From: Bacteroidales bacterium
Lineage (GTDB): Bacteria > Bacteroidota > Bacteroidia > Bacteroidales > UBA932
DNA: 38,574 bases
Direction of reading: 5' to 3'
Assembly (NCBI GenBank): GCA_017464245.1
Contig: JAFUDV010000020.1
Coordinates: 1 to 38,574, forward strand
The number at the start of each line of letters is the position of its first letter. The stretch's first letter is position 1. The notes beneath the pieces are model-generated. The model was not told the DNA's origin. It did not search any database and saw only the letters and a list, made by a program, of their open reading frames with translations. Below are positions 7,120 to 15,628 of the stretch, piece after piece. A program made the translations under genes and the position numbers.

Positions 7120-8168
7120 TACTTTACAACGTTCGGAATCCCGTTCAACTCGTTCTGGATGTACTCCAGGCTCGCAATCTTCGCCTTCGTCTCCTCGAGA
7201 TTCAAGCGATACGTATTATCCGAGTTGAACTCCTCAATCGTCGCGCGCTTCACGTCGCCCTCGACAAAGTACTTGTCGTAGTTCAGGTCGCGGTTGTCGG
7301 CCGGGACGGCGTAGAAGTTGCCCATGTCGATGGCCTTCGCCGCCTCCTCCTTCGTCAGGAGCGTCTCATACATCTTCTCGCCGTGGCGGATGCCGATCAC
7401 CTTGATGTCCTCCTTCTTGCCGCCGAAGAGCTCGCACACGGCCTCGGCCTGGGTCTGGATCGTGCAGGCGGGGGCCTTCTGGACCAGGATGTCGCCGTTC
7501 CGTCCATGCTCGAAGGCGAACAGGACCAGATCGACAGCCTCCTCCAGGCTCATGATGAAGCGCGTCATCTTGGGCTCGGTAAGCGTGATCGGATTCCCCT
7601 TCCGGATCTGGTCGATCCACAGCGGAATCACCGACCCGCGGCTGCACATCACATTGCCGTAGCGCGTGCAGCAGATCTTCGTGTCGCCGGAGAGGCGGCT
7701 CTTCGCCACCGCGATCTTCTCCTCGATCGCCTTCGTGATGCCCATCGCATTGATCGGGTACGCGGCCTTGTCCGTCGACAGACAAATCACGCACTTCACC
7801 CCCGCGTCGATGGCCGCATCCAGCACATTGTCCGTGCCGATGACATTGGTCTTCACAGCCTCCATCGGGAAGAACTCGCACGAAGGCACCTGCTTCAGCG
7901 CCGCCGCGTGGAACACGTAGTCCACACCCATCATCGCATACTTCAGCGTGCTCCGGTTCCGCACATCGCCGATATAGAACTTGATCTTCCCCGCCACCTC
8001 CGGCATCCGCGCCTGGAAATCGTGCCGCATGTCATCCTGCTTCTTCTCGTCGCGGGAGAAGATGCGGATTTCGCCGATGTCCGTCTTCAGGAAGCGGTTC
8101 AACACCGCATTCCCGAAACTTCCTGTACCGCCTGTGATCAACAGGACCTTGTCTTTGAATAAACTCAT
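7119..8168 (-). CDS. capE: UDP-GlcNAc 4,6-dehydratase/5-epimerase (CapE/FnlA)
   Basis: 349 aa extended SDR. It shows GGTGSFG at 13-19, HAAALKQVP around 88-95, STDKA at 131-135 and a Met142-xxx-Lys146 triad in place of the usual Tyr-xxx-Lys, the substitution seen in soluble inverting UDP-GlcNAc 4,6-dehydratases. It also carries the GLRHGEK-like segment (IGIRHGEKMYE) near residue 255. CapE makes the L-arabino 4-keto-6-deoxy intermediate and starts the UDP-L-FucNAc route completed by the two following genes. A -7 box lies 40 nt upstream of the ATG, so this operon is transcribed separately from rhaM/capD upstream. L-FucNAc is a component of many Bacteroidetes surface glycans, which is the likely destination. 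Confidence 0.92.
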   Translation of the reverse strand: MSLFKDKVLLITGGTGSFGNAVLNRFLKTDIGEIRIFSRDEKKQDDMRHDFQARMPEVAGKIKFYIGDVRNRSTLKYAMMGVDYVFHAAALKQVPSCEFFPMEAVKTNVIGTDNVLDAAIDAGVKCVICLSTDKAAYPINAMGITKAIEEKIAVAKSRLSGDTKICCTRYGNVMCSRGSVIPLWIDQIRKGNPITLTEPKMTRFIMSLEEAVDLVLFAFEHGRNGDILVQKAPACTIQTQAEAVCELFGGKKEDIKVIGIRHGEKMYETLLTKEEAAKAIDMGNFYAVPADNRDLNYDKYFVEGDVKRATIEEFNSDNTYRLNLEETKAKIASLEYIQNELNGIPNVVK

Positions 8169-8207
8169 ATATGCTGTTGTTTTGTTTCTGTCATTCCTAA
8201 GATCTTA

Positions 8208-8215
8208 CAAAGATA
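8208..8215 (-). promoter_or_regulatory. -7 promoter box of the capE-F-G operon
   Basis: On the minus strand TATCTTTG matches TAnnTTTG, giving a leader of about 35 nt before the capE ATG (8168). The same AATGCTTATCTTTG context recurs before ileS. Confidence 0.65.
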
Positions 8216-8269
8216 AGCATTATTTGCCATAGTAGGCCCCACGGCGTGACTGGTGAAATCCCGTTCCCC

Positions 8270-8605
8270 TCACTCCCCCAGCCCGAACACCTTCTCCATC
8301 AGGCGCCATTTGGCGGTGGAGGGGGCGGAGGGGTCGCAGCCCTGGAAGCGGGCCACGTAGGCCTCCCATTCGGCCTGGCGCGGGAGGGTGGCGAGGCGGG
8401 CGTTGTCGGCGACGAAGTCAAAGTCATCGACCGTGTCCATGATCATGAACAGGCGGGTGCCCAGGCGGTAGATCTGCATGTCCAGGATGCCCACTTCCCG
8501 GATCCCGGCCTGGATCTCCGGCCACACGTGGGCATGGGCCTCGCAGTAACGGGCAATCATCTCCGGGTCGTCCCGGAGTTCGAGGGTCTGGCAGTAACGT
8601 TTCAT
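8270..8605 (-). CDS. L-rhamnose mutarotase-like protein (RhaM/DUF718 family)
   Basis: 111 aa, the full length of the family. It has a ferredoxin-like fold signature with EAHAHVWPEIQAGI near residue 22 (catalytic His and the WPE motif), a central MDTVDDFDF, and a C-terminal segment APSTAKWRLMEKVFGL typical of RhaM. These proteins interconvert alpha and beta anomers of L-rhamnose or related 6-deoxy sugars such as L-fucose. The gene starts 6 bp after the stop of the capD-like gene, so it is in that operon rather than in a rhamnose utilisation cluster. Sugar specificity is open; an L-fucose-type anomer is plausible given the GDP-fucose genes nearby. Confidence 0.75.
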   Translation of the reverse strand: MKRYCQTLELRDDPEMIARYCEAHAHVWPEIQAGIREVGILDMQIYRLGTRLFMIMDTVDDFDFVADNARLATLPRQAEWEAYVARFQGCDPSAPSTAKWRLMEKVFGLGE

Positions 8606-8611
8606 GATATC

Positions 8612-10513
8612 CTACTGCGCATCCAGCACCGAGAACTTCGAATTCAGGCTCTTGAACTCGGGCACGATGTCCTTCATCAGGGCGACGGTGCGCATGGAGT
8701 CGAAGTCGTAGCTGCTGGAGATCAGCTTGTCGATGTCCTCGCTGACGTCGGTGTAGTCGTACTCCCGGACGGAGGCGATCATGATCTTGTCATGCGAGGT
8801 GGGCTTGGTGTTCTCCCGGGTGGCAAGGAGTTCCTCGTACAGTTTTTCGCCGTGGCGGAGCCCGGTGAACTCGATCTTCACGTCGTTCCGGCCGGAGAGC
8901 TGGATCATGCGCTTGGCGAGGTCCACGATCTTGACGGGCTTGCCCATGTCAAAGATGTAGATTTCGCCGCTCCGGCCCATGCTGCCGGCCTCCAGGACGA
9001 GCTGGCAGGCCTCGGGGATGGTCATGAAATAGCGGATGATCTCCGGGTGGGTGACGGTCACGGGACCGCCCGCGGCGATCTGCCGGCGGAACAGCGGGAT
9101 GACGGAGCCGTTGGATCCCAGGACGTTGCCGAACCGGGTGGTGATGAACTGCGTCGGGGCGGAGCCGTCCTTCTCGATCTTGCGGGCGAGGGCCTGGACG
9201 TAGATCTCGCAGATGCGCTTGGAGCATCCCATGACGTTGGACGGGTTCACGGCCTTGTCGGTGGAGACCATCACGAAACGGCCCACCCTGTACTTCACGG
9301 CCAGGTCCGCGAGGATCTTCGTGCCCAGGAGATTGTTCTGGATGGACTCGGACACGTTGTCCTCCATCATGGGCACATGCTTGTACGCGGCGGCGTGGAA
9401 GACGTATTCGGGCAGGTATTCGGCGAAGATGGACTCCATCCGCGCCTTGTTGGTGATGTTGGCGACGAGGGTGGGGGCGTCGATCTCCTGCCACTTCTTC
9501 TTGAGTTCCAGGCGGATGTCGTGCAGCGGGGTCTCGGCCTCGTCGATGAGGATCATCTGGTAGGGGTTGAACATCGCCACCTGGCGCATGATCTCGCTGC
9601 CGATGGAGCCCGCGGCGCCCGTGATGAGCACCCGCTTCCCTTCCAGGTGGGCGGAGATCTCCTGCATGTTGATCTTGATGGGATCCCGGCCCAGCAGGTC
9701 CTCGATCTGGACCTCCTTGACGCCGTGGCGCTGGGCGGCGCCGTCCCAGTCGTGGGAGACGTCCGGCGCCAGGAAGATCTGGACGTTCTCCTTCAGGAGA
9801 CGGTCGGCGATGTCGGACTCCTTCAGGGCATCGGCCTTCAGCGGGGAGACAACGAAAGCGTCCACCCGGTCGCGGCGGATCTGGTCCATCAGGGAGGCGT
9901 CGTTGGCATAGACGTTCACGCCCATGAGCACCTTCCCCACCATGTCAGGATTGTCGGCGACGAAGCCTATGATGTGGAAGCGGTTCTCACTCTCCGTCCG
10001 CAGGGACTTGGCGATGTCCACACCGGCCTTGGTCCCGTAGATGTAGGTCCGGTAGAACGACGTGCCCGACTGGTTGAAGTAGTCGTTCAGGGTCTTGATA
10101 ACCATCCGGGTGGTGGCCATGAGCGTGAAGCTGATCACGTAGGAGATCATCAGGACCGAAGTGGAGACCATGGTGCCGCTGAACGCGATCGACCAGATCC
10201 AGGACACGGCGGCTGAACTGAAGTAAGCCAGCGTCAGGGCCACGAAGATGTGCATCACATCCACGAAGGAGGAATAGCGGAGGATGTTGGAGTAGGTCCG
10301 GAACACCCGGAAAAAGACCAGGTTCAGCAGCAGGACCACCGTGATGGACAGGCGCATCTCCGTGCCCATGGACATGGCGGAATCCACGGAGAAACGGATA
10401 ACATACGCCAGGATCATGGACACCACGATGATGCAGGCGTCGGCGAGCAGGATGGTCCAGGACGGCAGGATCCTGGAGGAGAATATTCGTCGGAAAAAGG
10501 ACGATTCTTTCAT
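8612..10513 (-). CDS. Membrane-bound nucleotide-sugar 4,6-dehydratase (WbpM/PglF/CapD family)
   Basis: 633 aa from ATG 10513 (MKESSFF); earlier in-frame ATGs lie at or upstream of the promoter box. Four N-terminal transmembrane helices (about 19-42, 55-72, 87-110, 116-138) are followed by a Rossmann-like CoA-binding-type domain (about 153-255) and the catalytic SDR domain with GAAGSIGS (299-306), AAAYKHVPMMEDN, STDKA (417-421) and Met428-xxx-Lys432. This architecture belongs to inner-membrane UDP-GlcNAc 4,6-dehydratases used for UDP-QuiNAc, bacillosamine or D-FucNAc precursors. A 19-bp palindrome sits in its leader just after the promoter, and rhaM follows in the same operon. The sugar product cannot be specified without partner enzymes. 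Confidence 0.88.
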   Translation of the reverse strand: MKESSFFRRIFSSRILPSWTILLADACIIVVSMILAYVIRFSVDSAMSMGTEMRLSITVVLLLNLVFFRVFRTYSNILRYSSFVDVMHIFVALTLAYFSSAAVSWIWSIAFSGTMVSTSVLMISYVISFTLMATTRMVIKTLNDYFNQSGTSFYRTYIYGTKAGVDIAKSLRTESENRFHIIGFVADNPDMVGKVLMGVNVYANDASLMDQIRRDRVDAFVVSPLKADALKESDIADRLLKENVQIFLAPDVSHDWDGAAQRHGVKEVQIEDLLGRDPIKINMQEISAHLEGKRVLITGAAGSIGSEIMRQVAMFNPYQMILIDEAETPLHDIRLELKKKWQEIDAPTLVANITNKARMESIFAEYLPEYVFHAAAYKHVPMMEDNVSESIQNNLLGTKILADLAVKYRVGRFVMVSTDKAVNPSNVMGCSKRICEIYVQALARKIEKDGSAPTQFITTRFGNVLGSNGSVIPLFRRQIAAGGPVTVTHPEIIRYFMTIPEACQLVLEAGSMGRSGEIYIFDMGKPVKIVDLAKRMIQLSGRNDVKIEFTGLRHGEKLYEELLATRENTKPTSHDKIMIASVREYDYTDVSEDIDKLISSSYDFDSMRTVALMKDIVPEFKSLNSKFSVLDAQ

Positions 10514-10540
10514 ACAGTTCGGGATTTCAACGTACACGTC

Positions 10541-10559
10541 TAAGTATCTAAGATACTTA
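10541..10559. promoter_or_regulatory. 19-bp palindrome at the 5' end of the capD-like transcript
   Basis: TAAGTATCT (10541-10549) and AGATACTTA (10551-10559) form a perfect inverted repeat around a single base. It lies 8 bp downstream of the -7 box, so it covers the first bases of the mRNA. The 1-nt spacer favours a DNA operator over an RNA hairpin, though a 7-bp stem-loop is possible. Confidence 0.45.
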
Positions 10560-10566
10560 AAACGTA

Positions 10567-10574
10567 CAAATTTA
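10567..10574 (-). promoter_or_regulatory. -7 promoter box of the capD-like operon
   Basis: Minus-strand TAAATTTG fits TAnnTTTG. The resulting leader of about 50 nt contains the palindrome at 10541-10559. Confidence 0.5.
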
Positions 10575-10608
10575 CGCATATTTATCCGAATAAAAAAACG
10601 CATTCCCC

Positions 10609-12543
10609 CTACCGGAACGCAATCCTCACGCACAGCATCGTGAGGTCGTCGCTGGCTTCGGCGCCGGCGACATGGGCCCTGAGGGCGGAATTCATGCGTG
10701 AAACCGCTTCCTGCGCGCTCACAAAGGGGGCATTTTCCAGGACGGCAAGCAGCTGGTCGTTTCCGAACGGCTCGTGGCCGGCGTTCTCCGCCTCGTTCAG
10801 GCCGTCGGTATACATGAGCAGCGGGACGCCGCGGACATCCGCGATCCCCTGCTCCTGGAACGCATAGCCGGGGGTGACGCCCAGCGGAACGTTGGGGATG
10901 CAGTCCAGGAAAGAGGCCTTCCCGTCCGGCGAGAGGAGGGCGGGCGGATTGTGACCGCAGCTGCAGAACGACATCCGGCCGCTCCCGAGGTCGACGGCCC
11001 CGAGGAACATGGTCACGAACATGAGCTGGTCGTTGTCGGCAGTGAGGGATTCGTTGATCTCCCGGGCGATTTCCGAAACGGCAGGGGTCTTCTGGACCGC
11101 AACGCGGAAGATGGTGCGCGCCATGGCCATGAACAGGCTGGCGGGGATGCCCTTCCCGCTCACGTCGCCGATGCAGAAATACAGTTTCCCGTCCTGAAGG
11201 GAAAAGTCGTACAGGTCTCCTCCCACCTCCTTCGCCGGAATTGTCTCGCCGTACAGGTCGATGTCATCCCGCTCCGGGAACTGCCTGGGAATCATTCCCA
11301 TCTGGATATTCCGGGCTACCTCCAGCTCGCTTTCGATACGCTCGCGCTTGGCCGTGGTCCGCGTGAGTTCATCGATATAGGAGACGAGGGAGGTCTGCAT
11401 GTGGGCGAAGGAACGCGAAAGGGTGCCGATCTCGTCCTGCCGGGGGTCATCCGGAAGGACGGTGTCAAAGTGTCCGTCTGCGATGTTCCGGGCCTGCGAA
11501 GCCAGCTCGCGGAGGGGTTTCAGGGTCTTGCCGATCACCCGGAAGCACACGACGAACATGAACAGGAGCCCCAGCAGGGCCAGGCCGACGGCCATCCGCC
11601 GCAGCCGGTTGAATCCGCTGAAGACGTCCCGCCGCGGGCACACGATGGCCATGCTCCATCCGGTGGACTTGAGCGGGGTGTAAAACACGTAACTCCGCCT
11701 TCCGTCGATGCGGAGCGCCCGCATCCCCTCCTCCTGGTCCTGCATCGCGTGCCCCAGGGCTTCCAGGTCGGAATCGGGATCGGCCAGGGTGCGGGTATAG
11801 ATGGTTTCGTGGAAGAGCTTGTCCTGGAACGGATGCACGAGGAAGGTGCCGCCCCGGCTCAGGAGCACCACATAGGAATGCGGGTAGGGCCGGACGGAGG
11901 AAAGGTTCTCCGACAGCCATTTCAGGGAGATGTCCAGGGTGACACAGCCGATGTAGTTCCCATCAGAATCCGTGAGGGGCTTGCTGTAGGAGACCAGCAT
12001 CTTCGTCAGCAGGTCCACGTCGTCGTCTGGCTCCCAGTCGCTGTAGGGCTCGGTCCAGCAGGGCTGGTTCAGGAGTTTCGGGAGCTGGTACCAGTCCAGA
12101 TAGAAGTACTGGTAGTCGTCGTTCCCTTCCTGTTCGGACTGGATGGAGCCATCGGCCAGATAGCCGGAATAGACGGACCAGTACTGCCGGTCCGGATAGT
12201 AATAGGGCTCGAAGGAGATGGAGCAGCCACTCAGGCCGGGGATGCCCTGCAGGGTGCTGCGGGTATAGTCCATCATCCGGTCCGGATGGTCCAGGTTCCG
12301 GTACACCAGCCACTCCAGGTTGTCGGCGGCGATTTCCACATCCTCCAGGATGTTGGAAAGCCGGAGGGCGGAGTTCTCCAGGACCTGGTCGGCCCGCTTG
12401 ACGGCTTCTTCCCGGACATAGCGTCTTGCGAAGAAGGATGCGGAGCCCAGGGCGGCCAGGAAGATCAGGGCGGCGAAAAGGACCACCCAGGTGCTCAGGC
12501 TGACCGACAGGGACCGGCGGAAGTCTTTCAGCAGGCGTCTCAT
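10609..12543 (-). CDS. Transmembrane receptor with SpoIIE-type PP2C phosphatase output
   Basis: 644 aa from ATG 12543, which overlaps the stop of the upstream binding-protein gene (ATGA). Order: TM helix 18-38, large periplasmic dCache-like sensor (about 45-310), TM helix 317-337, HAMP (338-390) and a C-terminal SpoIIE/PP2C serine phosphatase. Metal-binding motifs GGDLYDF (441-447), GDVSGKG (459-465), MYTDG and SDDLTMLCVR are all present, so the phosphatase should be active. Such proteins usually dephosphorylate an anti-sigma antagonist (STAS protein), but no STAS or RsbW gene lies here. The tight link to a periplasmic NMT1/THI5-type protein suggests that protein presents the ligand. The gene is last in the long DPP-IV/gmd/fcl chain. 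Confidence 0.9.
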   Translation of the reverse strand: MRRLLKDFRRSLSVSLSTWVVLFAALIFLAALGSASFFARRYVREEAVKRADQVLENSALRLSNILEDVEIAADNLEWLVYRNLDHPDRMMDYTRSTLQGIPGLSGCSISFEPYYYPDRQYWSVYSGYLADGSIQSEQEGNDDYQYFYLDWYQLPKLLNQPCWTEPYSDWEPDDDVDLLTKMLVSYSKPLTDSDGNYIGCVTLDISLKWLSENLSSVRPYPHSYVVLLSRGGTFLVHPFQDKLFHETIYTRTLADPDSDLEALGHAMQDQEEGMRALRIDGRRSYVFYTPLKSTGWSMAIVCPRRDVFSGFNRLRRMAVGLALLGLLFMFVVCFRVIGKTLKPLRELASQARNIADGHFDTVLPDDPRQDEIGTLSRSFAHMQTSLVSYIDELTRTTAKRERIESELEVARNIQMGMIPRQFPERDDIDLYGETIPAKEVGGDLYDFSLQDGKLYFCIGDVSGKGIPASLFMAMARTIFRVAVQKTPAVSEIAREINESLTADNDQLMFVTMFLGAVDLGSGRMSFCSCGHNPPALLSPDGKASFLDCIPNVPLGVTPGYAFQEQGIADVRGVPLLMYTDGLNEAENAGHEPFGNDQLLAVLENAPFVSAQEAVSRMNSALRAHVAGAEASDDLTMLCVRIAFR

Positions 12544-13496
12544 GGCAGCAGGTCCTCCATCGTAATGTCGCGGGACAGGACGCCGGCTTCCCGGAGCAGC
12601 CGGGAGGCCTTTTCCACCATATCGGGGCGGAGGCGGAACGCACGCCGGCCGGAATCGTGGTCGAGCTGGAGCCGGAGCACTTCCTGCAGCATCAGCTTCT
12701 GTAGGGTCCCGTTCGTGGGCGTCCAGTTCTCCAGGACATAGCGCATGGACAGCGAAACGGCCTCGTCCGGATGGGCGGCGGCCCATTCCCAGCCGCGCCG
12801 GCTGGCGCGGGCGAAGGCTTCGGCCTGCTCCTTGTGGCGTTCATACCAGCCGCGGGACACGTACACGCCTTCCTGCTGGATGTTGTATTCCCCGTCCTCG
12901 AAACGGTAGATGCCCTTCCCGGGCGTGAAAAGGCCCGTCTGAAGTATCCGGTAATACTCGTCGTAGCTCCGCCCCAGCGTGGCGTCCACGGCTCCGACGA
13001 CGAAGAGATTGACCGCCGAGGCGGTGACGATCCATTCATAGTCCAGGTGTTCCGTCTCCGCGAAACTCCGGGCGAGCTGTCCGAACCCGGCGCGGAAAGT
13101 GGCGACCTTCGCGCCGTGGAGCGTGAGCGGGTCATCGCCCCAGCGGGACAGGATGACGGTGGCGCTGTTCATGGAGGTCTGGAGAATGTTCACCAGCGGC
13201 AGTCCCCCGTCTATGGTGCGCATCGCCAGGGAAAGCGGCAGGGTGGTCGCGGTGCACTCCCCTTCCCGGATCTTATCCACGGCGGAATGGGTGGCGAAAG
13301 GATGGACAATCTCCACGTCCAGACCTTCCTCGGCATAGAATCCGCGTTCCAGGGCCACGTAATAGCCGGCGAACTGTGCCTGTGCGCCCGACTGGGGCGT
13401 GAACACGATTCGCTCCTGCGCCCCCAGGACGCCGGCGGCTGCCAGGGAAAGCCCGAGCGGGAACAGGATACGCCGTATGAAGGAAGAGCAGCCCAT
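12540..13496 (-). CDS. Periplasmic NMT1/THI5-type substrate-binding protein
   Basis: 318 aa with an N-terminal signal peptide (hydrophobic core about 8-24, Ala-rich cleavage region near GVLGAQ). The mature part begins RIVFTPQSGAQAQFAGYYVALERGFYAEEGLDVEI in character (positions about 28-62), matching NMT1/THI5-like periplasmic proteins that bind pyrimidine, riboflavin-like or sulfonate ligands. Usually such genes sit with an ABC permease and ATPase; none is here. Instead the stop codon overlaps the start of the SpoIIE receptor by ATGA, and the gene starts 3 bp after fcl. It therefore looks like a sensor subunit rather than a transporter component. The Cys near the start is not in a proper lipobox, so a soluble periplasmic form is more likely. 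Confidence 0.8.
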   Translation of the reverse strand: MGCSSFIRRILFPLGLSLAAAGVLGAQERIVFTPQSGAQAQFAGYYVALERGFYAEEGLDVEIVHPFATHSAVDKIREGECTATTLPLSLAMRTIDGGLPLVNILQTSMNSATVILSRWGDDPLTLHGAKVATFRAGFGQLARSFAETEHLDYEWIVTASAVNLFVVGAVDATLGRSYDEYYRILQTGLFTPGKGIYRFEDGEYNIQQEGVYVSRGWYERHKEQAEAFARASRRGWEWAAAHPDEAVSLSMRYVLENWTPTNGTLQKLMLQEVLRLQLDHDSGRRAFRLRPDMVEKASRLLREAGVLSRDITMEDLLP

Positions 13497-13499
13497 CGC

Positions 13500-14441
13500 C
13501 TACCGCTCGGCCCGCATGGGGTTATTCAAAAAATCGTCATATGCCAGCCGGATGCCGTCCTCCAGTTCGGTCCTGTAGGTCCATCCGAGGGCCGTCGCCT
13601 TGGAAACGTCGAGCAGCTTGCGCGGCGTGCCGTTGGGCCGCGTCGTATCCCAGAGGATCCGGCCCCCATAGCCCACGACCTTCGCCACCAGTTCCGTCAG
13701 TTCCTTGATGGTCAATTCCTTCCCGGTCCCGGCATTCACCGTTTCGTTCCCGGAATAGTGGTTCATCAGGAATACGCACAGGTTCGCGAGGTCATCCACG
13801 TACAGGAACTCCCGCAGCGGGGAGCCGTCGCCCCAGCAGGTCACTTCCGGAAGGCCGGCGGCCTTCGCTTCGTGGAAGCGGCGGATGAGCGCCGGCAGTA
13901 CATGGCTGTGCTCCGGATGGTAGTTGTCGTTGGGCCCGTACAGGTTTGTGGGCATCACGGAGATGTAGTCCGTCCCGTACTGCCGGTTCAGGAACTCGCA
14001 GTACTTGAGGCCGGAGATCTTGGCGAGGGCATAGGCCTCGTTGGTCTTCTCCAGCGGACCGGAAAGCAGGCAGCTCTCCGGCATCGGCTGCGGCGCCAGG
14101 CGGGGATAGATGCACGACGACCCCAGGAACTCCAGCTTCTTGCAGCCGTTCTTCCAGGCCGCGTGGATCACGTTCATCTCCAGGACCATGTTCTCGTACA
14201 TGAAGTCCGCGAGGGCGCTCTGGTTGGCGACGATGCCGCCCACCTTGGCCGCGGCGAGGAATACGTATTCGGGTTTCTCGGCCTCGAAGAAGGCCTCCAC
14301 GTCGGCCTGGCGGGTCAGGTCCAGTTCCCCGTGGGTGCGCAGCACCAGGTTGTCGTACCCCTGGCGGCGCAGTTCGCGCACGATGGCGCTTCCTACCATG
14401 CCGCGGTGACCGGCGACATAGATCTTGCTGTTCTTTTCCAT
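13500..14441 (-). CDS. fcl: GDP-L-fucose synthase
   Basis: 313 aa. The ATG at 14441 overlaps the stop of the upstream gene by one base (TAATG); a longer frame through that gene is rejected because the NAD-binding GHRGMVG (11-17) belongs near the N-terminus. Catalytic signatures GSSC (107-110) and Tyr137-ALA-Lys141 are intact, and the C-terminal substrate domain is complete. The enzyme (GMER/WcaG) converts GDP-4-keto-6-deoxymannose to GDP-L-fucose by 3,5-epimerisation and NADPH reduction. Its partner gmd lies two genes upstream in the same chain. The product feeds fucosylated capsule, LPS or protein O-glycans. Confidence 0.95.
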   Translation of the reverse strand: MEKNSKIYVAGHRGMVGSAIVRELRRQGYDNLVLRTHGELDLTRQADVEAFFEAEKPEYVFLAAAKVGGIVANQSALADFMYENMVLEMNVIHAAWKNGCKKLEFLGSSCIYPRLAPQPMPESCLLSGPLEKTNEAYALAKISGLKYCEFLNRQYGTDYISVMPTNLYGPNDNYHPEHSHVLPALIRRFHEAKAAGLPEVTCWGDGSPLREFLYVDDLANLCVFLMNHYSGNETVNAGTGKELTIKELTELVAKVVGYGGRILWDTTRPNGTPRKLLDVSKATALGWTYRTELEDGIRLAYDDFLNNPMRAER

Positions 14442-15610
14442 TACATGCCGGATCTTCTGATGGTCAACAGGATCGCTTCGGGATGCGAGCGGGCGAAGGC
14501 GGCCGCGTCGTCCACGACGCAGGCGAGGTAACCGCCGCCGCCGGCGCCCGGCATCTTCCAGGCGAGCGCCTCCTCGCGGAAGGCGTCGATGTACGAGGGG
14601 ACCGTGCCCTGGATCATCGCCGGGAACATGGCCACCTGGGCGTCGAAGCTGTCGCGGTAAGCGCGGGCGAAGGACGGGAGGTCCCTCGCGAGGATGGCGT
14701 CCCAGCAGCGGGCGGCGGCATCGGCCAGGGCCTGCACCTTGGCCTCGGTGATGTCCTTGCCCTCCAGGATGGAGCAGCCGGGGCGGCGGGGCTCCATGGG
14801 AATCATCGCCAGGTGCCCTTCCAGCCATTGCAGGACGGCTTCGTCCTGGCAGGTCTCGATCCGCTCCGGCCAGAATCGGCCGTCATAATAGTGGCGGCAC
14901 AGGCCGGGCATGCAGATGCCGATGCTGTCCTGCGCCCCGGAAATGATGCCGTCGCTGCGCTCGGGGTCGTTCTCGAAGCAGAACACGAGCTTGGCCAGCA
15001 TCTCGGGGTCCATGTTGGGCAGCTGGTACGGCCAGATCTTCCGGATCATGTTCCGCGTACTGGTGGAAAGGCCGCAGCGCTCACGCACTTCGAAGGTGGG
15101 CTCCAGGCTGATCGTGATGGCCCACCCGGGAGCGTACTGGCTCACATAGGGCTGGTCGATCCAGGTGCCGGCCAGGTCCAGGCGCGTGGGAATCTGGCTC
15201 CGGGATTTCTTGAGGTCCGTGCTGCTGCGGGCGGCAAGGCCCTCGTGCGGGTCGCGCTGGAGGACCACATAGCGGATGCCGCGTTCCTCGCAGACCCGCC
15301 GCTTGTCTTCGCTGCCCCCGTCGCTGTTCACCACCAGGATGTCCGGCTTCACGATGTCCAGCGTGGGCAGGAAGTCCAGGATGCCGTGGCCGGCGTTGAT
15401 GTAGGCATCCTTCACGTAGCGGATGCTCTTGACCATGAACAGGCGCTCCTGCTCGGAGTACACGGTCTTGTGGTGCTTGTAGTCCAGGATCGTGGCGTCG
15501 GAACCGATGCCCACGTACAGGTCGCCGTACTGCGCCGCCTGGCGGAAGAACTCCACGTGGCCGCTGTGCAGCAGGTCGTAACAACCGGAAACGAATACTT
15601 TCTTGTTCAT
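14441..15610 (-). CDS. Fusion of a cytidylyltransferase-like domain and a compact GHMP-kinase-like domain
   Basis: 389 aa in two parts. Residues 1-137 are a nucleotidylyltransferase of the HxGH superfamily: the HSGH signature is at 15-18, and RSSTDLKKS (128-136) takes the place of the second nucleotide-binding motif. Residues 140-389 carry GHMP-kinase landmarks: RLDLAG (143-148), a GLSTST segment (180-185) resembling the ATP-loop GLGSSA, and [10 protein letters not shown] (352-361). Motifs one and two are only about 35 residues apart and the domain is some 250 aa, shorter than usual. It lies between gmd and fcl (19-bp gap and 1-base overlap), so it should handle a sugar in the GDP-fucose/GDP-deoxymannose route, for example as salvage kinase plus nucleotidyltransferase. 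The substrate is unknown; it is not the Fkp enzyme of Bacteroides. Confidence 0.75.
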   Translation of the reverse strand: MNKKVFVSGCYDLLHSGHVEFFRQAAQYGDLYVGIGSDATILDYKHHKTVYSEQERLFMVKSIRYVKDAYINAGHGILDFLPTLDIVKPDILVVNSDGGSEDKRRVCEERGIRYVVLQRDPHEGLAARSSTDLKKSRSQIPTRLDLAGTWIDQPYVSQYAPGWAITISLEPTFEVRERCGLSTSTRNMIRKIWPYQLPNMDPEMLAKLVFCFENDPERSDGIISGAQDSIGICMPGLCRHYYDGRFWPERIETCQDEAVLQWLEGHLAMIPMEPRRPGCSILEGKDITEAKVQALADAAARCWDAILARDLPSFARAYRDSFDAQVAMFPAMIQGTVPSYIDAFREEALAWKMPGAGGGGYLACVVDDAAAFARSHPEAILLTIRRSGM

Positions 15611-15628
15611 CTTGCCGTGCAGGCCCCC

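Noticed and set aside
8246-10216. A 656-codon plus-strand frame opposite the capD-like and rhaM-like genes
   Set aside because: Low-complexity Gly/Asp/His/Val translation typical of an antisense shadow.
12544-12786. Longer start for the SpoIIE receptor inside the binding-protein gene
   Set aside because: The extra residues are low-complexity Pro/Arg/Ala and lie fully over the upstream gene. The ATG at 12543 gives the usual TM-first topology and an ATGA overlap.
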